Shown here: positions 54,686-64,000 of the stretch, one piece after another | Layout: every line of letters begins with the position of its first letter | How positions within the stretch are numbered: position 1 is the first letter of the stretch | Translations under genes and position numbers: made by a program | The notes under the pieces: generated by a model | Database searches by the model: none | What the model was told of the DNA's origin: nothing | The model's input: only the letters and a program-made list of their open reading frames with translations | Assembly (NCBI RefSeq): GCF_900114355.1 | Contig: NZ_FOSS01000001.1 | Coordinates: 1,414,368-1,478,367 of the forward strand | Length of the DNA: 64,000 nt | DNA from: Lysobacter sp. cf310 | Lineage (GTDB): Bacteria > Pseudomonadota > Gammaproteobacteria > Xanthomonadales > Xanthomonadaceae | Reading direction: 5' to 3'

Positions 54686-55465
54686 CTAGGCCTTGCCCTT
54701 CTGGGCCGCCTTGGCGCCGGCCTTGCCGCCCTTGGGCGGCTCGCGGATCCACACGATCTGGTTGTCGCGGCGCACCTCGAACAGGCCGGTGGCCTCGATC
54801 AGATCGCTGAGCTTGCGGTAACCGTAGTTGCGCGAGTCGAACGAGGCCTGGTTGCCGATCTGATGGCCGACCGCGCCCAGGTGCGACCAGCCGTCGTCGC
54901 CGCTGACTGCGTCGATCGCGCTGCGCAGCATCTGCAGCAGCTTGGTGTCGCCGCGCAGTTCCTTGGCGCTGCGCTGCGGCGTGGTCGCGCGTTCGCCGGC
55001 CGGCACGTCGGCGCTGGCCGGCTGGCCCAGCGCTTCGACGTAGGTGAACTTGGAGCAGGCGTTGACGAAGGGCTCGGGCGTCTTCTTCTCGCCGAAACCG
55101 TAGACCTTGACGCCGTCGGTGAGCAGGCGCATCACCAGCGGGGTGAAATCGGCGTCGCTGGACACGATCGCGAAACCGTCCAGGTTGCGCGCGTACAGCA
55201 GGTCCATGGCGTCGATCACCATCGCCATGTCCGAAGCGTTCTTGCCCTTGCTGTAGGCGAACTGCTGGATCGGTCGGATCGCGTATTCGTGCAGCACCGC
55301 TTCCCAGCCCTTGAGGCTCTGGCTTTTCCAGTTGCCGTAGGCGCGACGCACGTTGGCCGCGCCGTAGCGCGCGACCTCGGCCAGGATCACGTCGATCTTC
55401 GCCGCCGGCGCGTTGTCGGCGTCGATCAGCAAGGCGATGCGTTTCTCTTCGGTATTGGCGGCCAT
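54686..55465 (-). CDS. NYN-domain ribonuclease-like protein with LOTUS (OST-HTH) domain
   Basis: A 259-residue protein. The N-terminal NYN/LabA domain (about 8-150) keeps the acidic PIN-like residues: IALLIDADNAPAAKID, KNASDMAMVIDAMDLLY and AIVSSDADFTPLVMRLL. The C-terminal domain (about 170-240) matches OST-HTH/LOTUS: LLQMLRSAIDAVSGDDGW, NYGYRKLSDLIEATGLFEVR. A basic Lys/Ala tail ends it. NYN proteins cleave RNA and LOTUS domains bind RNA, including G-quadruplexes; a role in RNA turnover is inferred. Confidence 0.9.
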   Translation of the reverse strand: MAANTEEKRIALLIDADNAPAAKIDVILAEVARYGAANVRRAYGNWKSQSLKGWEAVLHEYAIRPIQQFAYSKGKNASDMAMVIDAMDLLYARNLDGFAIVSSDADFTPLVMRLLTDGVKVYGFGEKKTPEPFVNACSKFTYVEALGQPASADVPAGERATTPQRSAKELRGDTKLLQMLRSAIDAVSGDDGWSHLGAVGHQIGNQASFDSRNYGYRKLSDLIEATGLFEVRRDNQIVWIREPPKGGKAGAKAAQKGKA

Positions 55466-55614
55466 GCGCGCGCTCCCGGGCCGCGGCCGGCCCCTTGCCG
55501 CCAGCCTAGCGCAACCGCCTGTGCGGCGCGTGTCAGAAGATAGGCCGGCTTCATCACCGCCGCGCCGCGATAGGCGAGAATGGCGGCGAATCCGACGACG
55601 AAAGAAACCAGCCC

Positions 55615-56568
55615 ATGACCAGCCAACTCGAACACCTGCGGACGCTGTCCTCGGTGGTCGCCGACACCGGCGACATCGAGGCGATCGCGCGCTTCCGACC
55701 GCTCGACGCCACCACCAACCCCTCCCTGCTGTTGAAGGCGGCCTCGCTGCCGGCGTACGCGCCGCTGATCGACGCCGCGCTCGCCCGCTCCCGCTACGAA
55801 TTCAGCGACGACCGCATCGCCGACGCCAGCGACCGCCTGGCCGTGGCCATCGGCGGCGAGATCCTCAAGCTGATTCCCGGCCGCGTCTCCACCGAAGTCG
55901 ACGCGCGCCTGAGCTTCGACACCGAGGCCACCCTGGCCAAGGCGCGCCGGCTGGTCCAGCTGTACGCCGAAGCCGGCATCCACCGCGACCGCCTGCTGAT
56001 CAAGATCGCCTCGACCTGGGAAGGCATCCGCGCCGCCGAGCAGCTCGAACGCGAAGGCATCCACTGCAACCTCACCCTGCTGTTCTCCTTCGCCCAGGCC
56101 ATCGCCTGCGCCGAGGCCGGCGTCTATCTGATTTCGCCCTTCGTCGGCCGCATCCTCGATTGGCATCTGGCCAACGGCATGAGCCCGCCGGCCACGCCGC
56201 AGGACGATCCCGGCGTGCAGTCGGTGACCCAGATCTGGCGCTACTACAAGGCCCTGGGCTACAAGACCGTGGTCATGGGCGCGAGCTTCCGCAACGTCGG
56301 CCAGGTGTTGGCGCTGGCCGGCTGCGACCGACTGACGATCTCGCCGGATCTGCTGGGCGAACTCGAAAAGCGCGACGGCGAGGTGCCGCGCGTCCTCATC
56401 GACGACGGCGAACGCTACGAAGGCCCGCGCCCGATGAGCGAGGCCGAGTTCCGCTGGCTGCACAACCAGGACGCGATGGCCACCGACAAGCTCGCCGACG
56501 GCATCCGTCGCTTCGCCGCCGACCAGCACACCCTGGAAGACCTGCTGCGGCAGCGTCTGGAAGACTGA
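55615..56568 (+). CDS. tal: Transaldolase
   Basis: A 317-residue pentose-phosphate enzyme exchanging C3 units between sedoheptulose 7-phosphate and glyceraldehyde 3-phosphate. It has [12 protein letters not shown] (32-43), the Schiff-base Lys130 in [41 protein letters not shown] and MGASFRN. The length matches TalB. Transcribed with ndh 10 bases downstream. The fructose 6-phosphate made by this enzyme joins the same pool as the mannose module. Confidence 0.97.
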   Translation: MTSQLEHLRTLSSVVADTGDIEAIARFRPLDATTNPSLLLKAASLPAYAPLIDAALARSRYEFSDDRIADASDRLAVAIGGEILKLIPGRVSTEVDARLSFDTEATLAKARRLVQLYAEAGIHRDRLLIKIASTWEGIRAAEQLEREGIHCNLTLLFSFAQAIACAEAGVYLISPFVGRILDWHLANGMSPPATPQDDPGVQSVTQIWRYYKALGYKTVVMGASFRNVGQVLALAGCDRLTISPDLLGELEKRDGEVPRVLIDDGERYEGPRPMSEAEFRWLHNQDAMATDKLADGIRRFAADQHTLEDLLRQRLED

Positions 56569-56578
56569 GGACGCCCGC

Positions 56579-57853
56579 ATGAGCCATGAACCTCCGGGAG
56601 GCGGCAAGCGCGTCCCGCATATCGTGATCGTGGGCGGCGGCTTCGGCGGCCTGTGGACCACCCGCGCGTTGGCCTCGGCCGACGTGCGCATCACCCTGAT
56701 CGACCGCCGCAACCATCACCTGTTCCAGCCGCTGCTGTACCAGGTGGCCACCGCCGGCCTGTCCTCGCCCGACATCGCCGCGCCGCTGCGCCACATCCTG
56801 CGCAGCCAGCGCAACGTCGAAGTGCGGCTGGGCGAAGTGGTGGGGCTGGATGCGGCCGCGCGCGAGGTCGAACTCGCCGACGGCGACCGCATCGGCTACG
56901 ACACCCTGCTGCTCGCCAGCGGCGCCACCCACGCCTACTTCGGCCACGACGACTGGGCGCCGGACGCACCCGGTCTGAAGACCCTGGACGACGCCCTGCA
57001 CATCCGGCGTCGCCTGTTGCTCGCGTTCGAACGCGCCGAGGCCGCGCAGGACGAAGCCGAACGCGCGGCCTGGCTGAGCTTCGCCGTGGTCGGCGGCGGC
57101 CCCACCGGCGTCGAACTGGCCGGCACCCTGGCCGAGATCGCGCGCAAGACCCTGCGCCGCGAGTTCCGCCGCATCGACCCGGCCCAAGCCAAGGTGCGCC
57201 TGATCGAAGCCGGCCCGCGCGTGCTGTCCAGTTTCCCCGAGGAACTGTCGGAGAAGGCGCGCAAGCAGTTGCAGAAGCTCGGCGTCGAAGTCGTCACCGG
57301 CACCCCGGTCAATGCGATCGACGAACACGGCTACACCCTGGGCGACACCGTCGTGCCGGCGCGCACGGTGGTCTGGGCCGCGGGCGTGGCCGCGTCCAAG
57401 CTGGGCGCCTTGCTGGATGCGCCGCGCGACCGCGCCGGCCGGGTCCAGGTGCTGCCCGACCTCAGCGTGCCCGGCCATCCGGAGATCTTCATCGCCGGCG
57501 ACCTGGCCAGCGTGCAGCAGGACGGCAAGCCGGTGCCCGGCGTCGCGCCCGCGGCCAAGCAGATGGGCGCGCACGTCGCGCGCGCGATCCTCGACCGCCT
57601 CAAAGGACGGCCGACCACCCCGTTCCGCTACAAGGACTACGGCAACCTGGCCACGATCGGGCGCATGGCCGCGGTGGTCGACGTGCACGGCTTCAAACTC
57701 TCGGGCCTGCTGGCCTGGTGGTTCTGGCTGGCCGCGCACGTATTCTTCCTGATCGGCTTCCGCAACCGCGTGATCGTGCTGATCAACTGGGCCTGGGCGT
57801 ATTGGAGCTATCAGCGCCACGCCCGCATCATCCTCGGCGATCGCGACGATTAG
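56579..57853 (+). CDS. ndh: Type II NADH dehydrogenase
   Basis: A 424-residue FAD-dependent NADH:quinone oxidoreductase without proton pumping. Two Rossmann motifs are intact: HIVIVGGGFGGLWTTRAL (FAD, about 16-33) and FAVVGGGPTGVELAGTLAEI (NADH, about 165-184). Other family parts are LFQPLLYQVATAGLS, TVVWAAGVAASKLG, IFIAGDLASVQ and VAPAAKQMG. The C-terminal hydrophobic segment (about 365-410, LSGLLAWWFWLAAHVFFLIGF) attaches it to the membrane. It follows tal closely and probably shares its transcript. Confidence 0.95.
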   Translation: MSHEPPGGGKRVPHIVIVGGGFGGLWTTRALASADVRITLIDRRNHHLFQPLLYQVATAGLSSPDIAAPLRHILRSQRNVEVRLGEVVGLDAAAREVELADGDRIGYDTLLLASGATHAYFGHDDWAPDAPGLKTLDDALHIRRRLLLAFERAEAAQDEAERAAWLSFAVVGGGPTGVELAGTLAEIARKTLRREFRRIDPAQAKVRLIEAGPRVLSSFPEELSEKARKQLQKLGVEVVTGTPVNAIDEHGYTLGDTVVPARTVVWAAGVAASKLGALLDAPRDRAGRVQVLPDLSVPGHPEIFIAGDLASVQQDGKPVPGVAPAAKQMGAHVARAILDRLKGRPTTPFRYKDYGNLATIGRMAAVVDVHGFKLSGLLAWWFWLAAHVFFLIGFRNRVIVLINWAWAYWSYQRHARIILGDRDD

Positions 57854-58016
57854 CCGCGGCGCGGCGGACGCGCGCCGCGTCCGCCGCGCACCCGCACTCG
57901 AGGCTCAGACCAGGCGCACGCGGCCGCGCCTGCGCCTCTAAGCGCCGGCCGCGCGCGCCGACGATGCGTTAGCATCGCCCGGACCGAGGCCCGCCTCCTC
58001 TCATCGCAGGGACGCC

Positions 58017-59501
58017 ATGAGCGACGCACCGCACGCCACCGCGAACCGGCCGCGCGCTAGCGCGCTCGCCCCGCTGCTGCTGGCGCTGGCCGCCTGCTCC
58101 CCCGGCGACGCACCCAGCGCGCCCGCCGGCGCGGCGCGCGCGCCGTTCGCGGACGCGGCCAACCCCCAGGCGGCGCGCGCCAGCGCCGACGCGGTCGAAG
58201 AGTTCCTGCAGCAGGTCCGCGTCGAAAGCGACGCCGCCGATGCCCGCGACGAACAGCAAGGCAACATGGGCTACACCGGCCGTCTGGCCGAAGCCATCGC
58301 CAGCGAAGTCGCCTACGCCGAAAAAGGCGGCGCCGCACGCCGCTTCGTGGTCGCCAACCGGCTATGGGCGCTGGCGCCGACGACGTCGGAGCAACTGCAC
58401 CGCAGCGCCGACGAACTGCTGCCGGACCAGCCGCTGATCGTCTATGAACTGGCCTTGCACTACACCCGCAACGACGACTGCGTGCGCGCGCTGCCGCTAT
58501 GGAAGCGACTGAAGACCGTTGGCGTGTTGCCGCAGCAGGCGACCTTCCTGTACGCCTACTGCCACCTCACCACCGGCGACGAGCGCGGCGCCTACGAGCT
58601 GGTGCAGGCCTCCGACGTGGGCGAGTCGCATGTCGGCGCCGAGAAAATGTCCTACGCCGTGTTCGGCGGCACCGACTACCTGACGCTGCACGACGAGGAC
58701 TACCGCAAAGCCGAAGCCGGCGACCGCCTCGCCCTGGACCGCGCGCTGGCGCGCGCCTTCGACTGGCGCAGCGACTGGTGGAACTACGGACAGAACGCGG
58801 ACGCGCGCGACGCGCTGCACGACCTGATGGCGCGCCAGTGGTCCGCGCAGAAGCGCGAACGCGCCGAATGGGACTGTCTGTGGCCGCTGTTGATCGACAG
58901 CAAGCGCAAGCTCGGCATCGCCGACCTCGATCGCTGCCAGCTTCTGGTCGGCGCGCACGCCTATCCGGCGAGCTCGGCGCTGGGCCGGATCGTGCTCGGG
59001 CGCCTGGCCGCGGACTCGGAGGACGAACTCGACTTCTCGACGTTCCACGCCCGCCACGCCGCGACCCTGCGCGAGCGCGCCTACAGCAGCGCCGGCGATT
59101 TCGAAGCTCTGCGCGTGCTGGCCTTCCTGCAGCAGAGCGTCGGGGACGAAGCCGGCCTGGCGCAGTCGGACGAACTGGGCTGGAAACGCTACCGCGACGA
59201 GGCCTTCGCGCGCAGCCGCATCGAGCATGCCCACCCGGCCCCGGGGCAAACGCCGGACGCCGCGTTCCGAGCCATGCTGCAACAGGCGATGCGCGACTTT
59301 CCGCAGGTGCCGCGCTTCATCCTGATCGATGCGGCCTACCGGCATCCGGATGGGGAACTGCCGGTCGCGGATCTGAGCCGTCTGCTGCAGGCCGAAACCC
59401 GCGACCTCAGCCTCAGTCAGGGCCAGGCCGGCATCCGCTCGTCCACGCAGTTGCTGTCGATGTACCGCCGCCTGGGGCGGGCCTTGAACGCGGCGCCCTG
59501 A
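58017..59501 (+). CDS. Hypothetical lipoprotein with helical repeats
   Basis: A 494-residue exported lipoprotein: n-region, hydrophobic LAPLLLALAAC with a lipobox-like LALAAC at about 22-27, then a Ser/Ala/Pro linker. The body is wholly helical and resembles TPR-like repeats (LIVYELALHYTRNDDCVRALPLWKRL, FLYAYCHLTTGDERGAYELV), with no family I can name. It lies between ndh and the convergent rpoH and is likely anchored in the outer membrane. Confidence 0.78.
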   Translation: MSDAPHATANRPRASALAPLLLALAACSPGDAPSAPAGAARAPFADAANPQAARASADAVEEFLQQVRVESDAADARDEQQGNMGYTGRLAEAIASEVAYAEKGGAARRFVVANRLWALAPTTSEQLHRSADELLPDQPLIVYELALHYTRNDDCVRALPLWKRLKTVGVLPQQATFLYAYCHLTTGDERGAYELVQASDVGESHVGAEKMSYAVFGGTDYLTLHDEDYRKAEAGDRLALDRALARAFDWRSDWWNYGQNADARDALHDLMARQWSAQKRERAEWDCLWPLLIDSKRKLGIADLDRCQLLVGAHAYPASSALGRIVLGRLAADSEDELDFSTFHARHAATLRERAYSSAGDFEALRVLAFLQQSVGDEAGLAQSDELGWKRYRDEAFARSRIEHAHPAPGQTPDAAFRAMLQQAMRDFPQVPRFILIDAAYRHPDGELPVADLSRLLQAETRDLSLSQGQAGIRSSTQLLSMYRRLGRALNAAP

Positions 59502-59519
59502 GGCGGCGCCGAAAACGAA

Positions 59520-59541
59520 ACGGCCCGGTTTCCCGGGCCGT
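59520..59541 (-). terminator. Terminator of rpoH
   Basis: ACGGCCCGG, loop, CCGGGCCGT: 9-base stem. On the minus strand it is followed by TTCGTTTTC, an adequate T-rich tail 24 bases after the rpoH stop; on the plus strand no T tract follows. Confidence 0.7.
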
Positions 59542-59564
59542 CGTGGTGCATGCGCTGCGGCGGA

Positions 59565-60443
<879 letters not shown>

Positions 60444-60453
60444 GGCAGCCATC

Positions 60454-60487
60454 TTAGCAGTCGGGGTCTATGACTGCTAAAGACCCC
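60454..60487. repeat. Interleaved dyads upstream of rpoH
   Basis: On the minus strand GGGGTCT, TTAGCAGTC, AT, AGACCCC, GACTGCTAA follow each other. The first pairs with the fourth (7 bases) and the second with the fifth (9 bases), both perfectly, so the two hairpins cannot form together. In DNA this is a composite operator; in RNA it would be a switch. Confidence 0.8.
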
Positions 60488-60496
60488 GGAAGTTCC
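60467..60496 (-). promoter_or_regulatory. Sigma-E-like promoter of rpoH
   Basis: GGAACTT (60496-60490) is an exact sigma-E -35; 15 bases later GTCATA (60474-60469) approximates the -10 GTCTAA/GTCAAA. Transcription would start near 60462, overlapping the interleaved dyads and leaving a leader of about 10-20 bases. Confidence 0.5.
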
Positions 60497-60851
60497 GCAG
60501 TGTTGCGTGGATAGAACGAGCGCCGATCCGGCCCGGGCCCGGCGCCAAGCCGTCCCCTTGCCCGGAAAGACAAGAAATTAACATCTAAAATCAATTACTT
60601 ATGAAAACACACCCAGGGTATCCGGGGACTGAACCGGGCGTCCCGGCTGCCATCCCAGGGTCATCGCGCCCCTGTAAAGCACGTGGGGCCGCGGTGCGTG
60701 GCCCCAAGCCCTGACCTTCGGCAGGGGGCCGGCGCCGCTTCGGCGCCACGGTTTCAGAGCCGCAGGCTCAGGCCACCGCCAGCGCGCCCGCCGCAGGGCG
60801 CCTGACCCGCGCGCCGCGTTCGCCCAGCGCCTCCCCGGAAACGCAGCGGCC
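60497..60851. other. Spacer between rpoH and the NRPS end
   Basis: No gene supported. An isolated AT-rich segment (60573-60612, including AAATTAACATCTAAAATCAA) stands out from GC-rich flanks. Hairpins GGGGCC / GGCCCC (60685-60705) and GGCGCCG-CTT-CGGCGCC (60731-60747) lie downstream of the NRPS stop and may slow transcription, though without a T tract. A second rpoH promoter could lie in the AT-rich part. Confidence 0.5.
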
Positions 60852-63800
60852 TCAAGATCGGTCAGCCCCCCAGGCCGCGCGGCCGATGCGCGACAGCGCC
60901 GTGCGCAGCCGCCGCCAGCCGTGTTCCCACAGGCCACTCAGCGCGCCCTTCGTGGGCGGCCGCGCATTCGCCGCCACCTGCTTGGCCAGCACATGCAGGC
61001 TGCCGGTCGCGAGCTGGAGCATGGTGATCCTGGCGCCGGTCGCGGCTTCGATCCGTGCGACCGCCCGCATCGCCAACAGGGAATGGCCGCCCAGCTCGAA
61101 GAAGTTGTCGTGGCGGCCGACCCGCTCCACGCCGATCAGCGCCTGCCAGATGGCGGCGATCGTCTGTTCGATCTCGCCGCGCGGCGGCTCGAAACCGGAA
61201 CCGGTCCGCGCGGCTTCGGGCGCCGGCAGGGCGGCGCGGTCGAGCTTGCCGTTGGGCGCCAAGGGCAGGCTCGACAAGAACTGGATGTGGCTGGGCAGCA
61301 TGTATTCGGGCAGCGCGGCGCGCAGATGCGCACGCAGCGCGTTAGCGTCCGGCGCGTCCGCCGCCGGGACCACATAGGCCACCAGCCGCGGATCGTCCGC
61401 GGCGTCCTTGCGCACCACCACCACCGCATGCGCCACCTGCGGATGGCTGAGCAGCCGGGCTTCGATCTCTCCGGGCTCGATCCGATGCCCGCGCAGCTTG
61501 ACCTGGAAATCCAGCCGCCCCAGATGCTCGAGCAGGCCGTCGGCGCACCAGCGCCCGCGGTCGCCGGTTCGATACAGGCGCGCGCCGGCCCGGCTGTCGA
61601 AGGGATCGTCCACGAATCGTTGCGCGGTCAGCTCGGGGCGGTCGTGATAGCCCAGGCTGAGCCCGGCGCCGCCGATGTAGATCTCGCCCGCCACGTCGAG
61701 CGGGCACGGACGCAGATGGGCATCGAGCACGTGAATGCTGGTATTGGCGATGGGACCGCCGATCGACATGGCGCGCTCGGGCCTGACCTGCCAGCAGGTC
61801 GACCACACCGTGGTCTCGGTCGGGCCATACAGGTTCCAGGTTTCCGCGCTGCGCGCGAGCAAGGCCAGCGACAGATCGTCGGCCAGGGCTTCGCCGCCGA
61901 CCAGAATCTTGAAGCGGGCGTCGCCCTCCCAGCCGGCCTCGATCAGCATCCGCCAGGTCGCCGGCGTGGCCTGCATCACGGTGGCCTGGCTGGATTCCAA
62001 CAGGGCGCGCAGGGCGACGCCGTCGGAAGCGATCTCGCGGCTGGCGATGACGACCTCCGCGCCGACGCACAAGGGCAGCAGCAACTCCAGCGCGGCGATG
62101 TCGAAACTCAGGGTGGTGACCGCCATCAGTCGGTCGGACGCGCTCAGCCCCGGCGCCGACGCCATGCTGGCGAGAAAGTTCTCCAGCGCGCGATGCGGCA
62201 CCACCACGCCCTTGGGCGTTCCGGTCGAACCGGAGGTGTAGATCACGTAGGCGGGGTCTTGCGCGCGCGCGTCGCGCTGCGGGTCCGCGCTCCATTCGAT
62301 GTCGGCCCCGTCGTCCGACTCGGCGATCAAGTCGGCCAGATCCAGTCCGCGCTCCGGGGGCAGGATCGCCTGCCATCGTTCCGCGGCGCCCACCATCAGA
62401 TCCAGGCCCGCGTCGCCGGCCATATAGGCCAGGCGCGACCACGGATACTCGGGGTCGAGCGGCACGTAGGCGGCGCCCGCCCGCAGGATCGCCAGCAGCG
62501 TCACCACCATCCCGGTGCCGCGCGGCAGGCAGACGCCGACCCGCGAGCCGCGCGCCACGCCGCGCGCGCGCAACCGATGCGCGGCGCGGTGCACCTGCGC
62601 GCAGAGCTCGCGATAGCTCAAGCATTCGTCGCCGTAGCGCAGTGCCGGCGCATCGGGGCGATGGGCCATGCGCGCGGCCAGCTGGTCCACGACCCGACCG
62701 TCCTGCCCCAGCGGGCGAGCGGTCGCATTGCCGTCGACCACGAGCCGCCGATACTCCTCGCCTGGCAGCACGTCGAGAGTGGCGATGTCGTCGTCGCCGC
62801 CGGCTTCCAAGGCCGACACCAAGGCGGCGATCGCGGTGGACGCATAGGCGGCGATACGCGCCGGATCGGCACCGGCGATGCATTGAGCGGTGAGGAGAAA
62901 GCCGTCGCCGCACTGGTCGACCGTCAGCGAGATCGGATAGTTGGTGCGCTCCTCGTCGGACAGCAGGGTGATGCCGGACAGGCGCGGATCGCGGGCGGCG
63001 CCGCTCCCGGATTGGAAATGCCCCGCGTCGCCATGGCGGTAGTTGAGCAGGGCGTTGAACAGCGGCGAAGGCGCCGGCACGGCGCTGCAGGATCGCGCCA
63101 GCACCAGCGAGGCGTGTTCGTGTTCCAGCAACTCCGCCAACTGCGCATGCACCGCCGCGACGGTCCGGCGCACACTGCCCTGCGTCAATCTGACCCGCAG
63201 CGGCAAGGTATTCATCAACAGGCCCACGCATCCGTTGGTCTCGTCGCCGGTGGCGAGGCGGCCGGAAAGCACGGTACCGAACACGACGTCGTCGCGGCCG
63301 TCGCAGCGCGCGAGCACCATCGCCCAGGCCACATGGAACAGCACGGCCGCGCTGACGCCCGCCGCGCGCGCCGACGCGGACAACCGCGCGCACATCGCCG
63401 GGTCCAGCCGGATCCGGCTTTCCGTCGCCTGGTGGCCATCGTTGCGGACATCGACCAGGCCGAACGGGGTGGTGGGTTCGCACAGGTCGCCGAGCTCGCG
63501 TTCGAAATAGGCTTTCGCGCCGGCCTGGTCGCGCGACAAGGTCTGGCCGACGAAGGTGCGGAACGACGGCACCGGCGTGGACAGGCTCTCGGGCGCGCCG
63601 GCCAGGATCGCCGCGACTTCATCCCACAGCACATCCTCGGACACGTTGTCGTTGATGATGTGGTGCGACAGCAAGGCGAGCGTGCAGCCCTCGCCCGTCG
63701 CATCGTTCACCATCACCGCGGAGAACAGCGGCGCCTGGTCCAGCGCCATGCGCTGCATCAGCGGATCGGTGCACGCCAGCAGGCGCGCGCGGCCATCGCG

Positions 63801-64000
63801 CCGGCCGCGCAGCTTGAGCACCGGCAGCTGCGCGCGCCGCAACACCACCTGCACCGGCCGCGACAGGCCGCGCCAGAGTATCGCCGTGCGGAACGCATCA
63901 TGGCGGTCGATGACCTGTTGCAGCGCGGCCAGGAACCGCTGCGCGCGCGCACTCGAATCGAAGCCGAGCAGGCGTCGCGACAGATAGGCATCGCCCTGCT
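60852..64000 (-). CDS. Nonribosomal peptide synthetase, terminal C-A-T module (5' end outside window)
   Basis: The last 1048 residues of a larger synthetase; the frame is open to the window edge, where VIDRHDAFRTAI is mid-condensation domain. C domain about 1-420 with active site SHHIINDN (HHxxxD; the usual Gly after it is Asn). A domain about 430-940: TSGSTGTPKGVVVPHRALE, YGPTETTVWSTCW, GEIYIGGAGLSLGY, YRTGDRG and KLRGHRIEPGEIE. My reading of the ten specificity residues is D-I-L-Q-L-G-L-V-W-K, close to known glycine codes. T domain FFELGGHSLLAMRAV near 970. About 50 basic residues follow; there is no thioesterase, so release must be by another protein or the chain passes on. Confidence 0.92.
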   Translation of the reverse strand, partial: QGDAYLSRRLLGFDSSARAQRFLAALQQVIDRHDAFRTAILWRGLSRPVQVVLRRAQLPVLKLRGRRDGRARLLACTDPLMQRMALDQAPLFSAVMVNDATGEGCTLALLSHHIINDNVSEDVLWDEVAAILAGAPESLSTPVPSFRTFVGQTLSRDQAGAKAYFERELGDLCEPTTPFGLVDVRNDGHQATESRIRLDPAMCARLSASARAAGVSAAVLFHVAWAMVLARCDGRDDVVFGTVLSGRLATGDETNGCVGLLMNTLPLRVRLTQGSVRRTVAAVHAQLAELLEHEHASLVLARSCSAVPAPSPLFNALLNYRHGDAGHFQSGSGAARDPRLSGITLLSDEERTNYPISLTVDQCGDGFLLTAQCIAGADPARIAAYASTAIAALVSALEAGGDDDIATLDVLPGEEYRRLVVDGNATARPLGQDGRVVDQLAARMAHRPDAPALRYGDECLSYRELCAQVHRAAHRLRARGVARGSRVGVCLPRGTGMVVTLLAILRAGAAYVPLDPEYPWSRLAYMAGDAGLDLMVGAAERWQAILPPERGLDLADLIAESDDGADIEWSADPQRDARAQDPAYVIYTSGSTGTPKGVVVPHRALENFLASMASAPGLSASDRLMAVTTLSFDIAALELLLPLCVGAEVVIASREIASDGVALRALLESSQATVMQATPATWRMLIEAGWEGDARFKILVGGEALADDLSLALLARSAETWNLYGPTETTVWSTCWQVRPERAMSIGGPIANTSIHVLDAHLRPCPLDVAGEIYIGGAGLSLGYHDRPELTAQRFVDDPFDSRAGARLYRTGDRGRWCADGLLEHLGRLDFQVKLRGHRIEPGEIEARLLSHPQVAHAVVVVRKDAADDPRLVAYVVPAADAPDANALRAHLRAALPEYMLPSHIQFLSSLPLAPNGKLDRAALPAPEAARTGSGFEPPRGEIEQTIAAIWQALIGVERVGRHDNFFELGGHSLLAMRAVARIEAATGARITMLQLATGSLHVLAKQVAANARPPTKGALSGLWEHGWRRLRTALSRIGRAAWGADRS

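Noticed and set aside
60454-60487. H-type pseudoknot in the rpoH leader
   Set aside because: The interleaved arms would need connecting loops of 0 and 0 bases across stems of 9 and 7 pairs, which is not sterically possible when both are complete; alternative hairpins are more likely.
60599-60937. 112-residue minus-strand frame at the NRPS end
   Set aside because: Overlaps the NRPS end in another phase, Arg/Ala/Gly-rich, no motif.

Overview
The window looks like chromosome of a high-GC gammaproteobacterium of the Xanthomonadaceae (Lysobacteraceae), most likely Lysobacter. This rests on the strong G/C bias at third codon positions, the Xanthomonadaceae-type order fmt-def / lysM-dprA-smg-topA-tsaC, sigma factors of that family's type, many REP-like hairpins reading GTAGGAGCGGCG or GTGGGAGCGGCG, an AA10 chitin/cellulose-active monooxygenase and the end of a nonribosomal peptide synthetase. 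This is inference from gene content; no database search was run.

Layout. 1-4.4 kb: a type I restriction-modification operon (hsdM-hsdS-hsdR, minus strand, hsdR cut by the window edge), less GC-biased than its surroundings, lying beside the 3' end of a tRNA-Ile2(CAU) gene. 4.5-9.7 kb: a mannose-salvage module of secreted GH92 alpha-mannosidase, divergent from a PfkB fructokinase and an AGE-family sugar isomerase, with two copies of an operator-like dyad between them. 10.2-13.3 kb: a 185-bp tandem repeat, rpoD and dtd. 13.4-24 kb: envelope genes (LpxL-like acyltransferase, Sel1-repeat protein, two PH-domain membrane proteins, a TagB-like transferase, two GT2 enzymes, an ArnT-like GT39) separated by REP-rich spacers. 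24.4-37.3 kb: housekeeping block rsmB-fmt-def, then lysM, dprA, smg, two GYF-domain membrane proteins, topA, an AA10 LPMO and tsaC. 37.4-47.6 kb: twin DUF4124 proteins, an SDR, a small lipoprotein, sppA, a MATE exporter, DUF3667 and DUF4286 proteins, DUF3106 and a sigma-region-4-like membrane protein. 48-60.4 kb: priA behind a pair of inverted perfect DnaA boxes, a 7TM-DISM histidine kinase with LuxR-type regulator, a VanW/glycosyltransferase-like fusion, a NYN-LOTUS protein, tal, ndh, a lipoprotein and rpoH. 60.9-64 kb: the terminal C-A-T module of an NRPS whose specificity residues read as glycine; the gene continues past the window edge.

How the genes fit together. GH92 releases mannose outside the cytoplasm, the AGE enzyme can isomerise it to fructose, and the PfkB kinase would feed fructose 6-phosphate to glycolysis. 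dtd, fmt, def, rsmB, tsaC and the tRNA serve translation. dprA, topA and priA serve DNA processing. The acyltransferase, transferases and GT39 enzyme probably act on lipopolysaccharide. The most unusual items are the interleaved dyads and sigma-E-like promoter before rpoH, the inverted DnaA boxes before priA, the VanW fusion with its Cys cluster, the GYF-pilin fusion, the kinase lacking a normal start codon, and the dense families of hairpin repeats.
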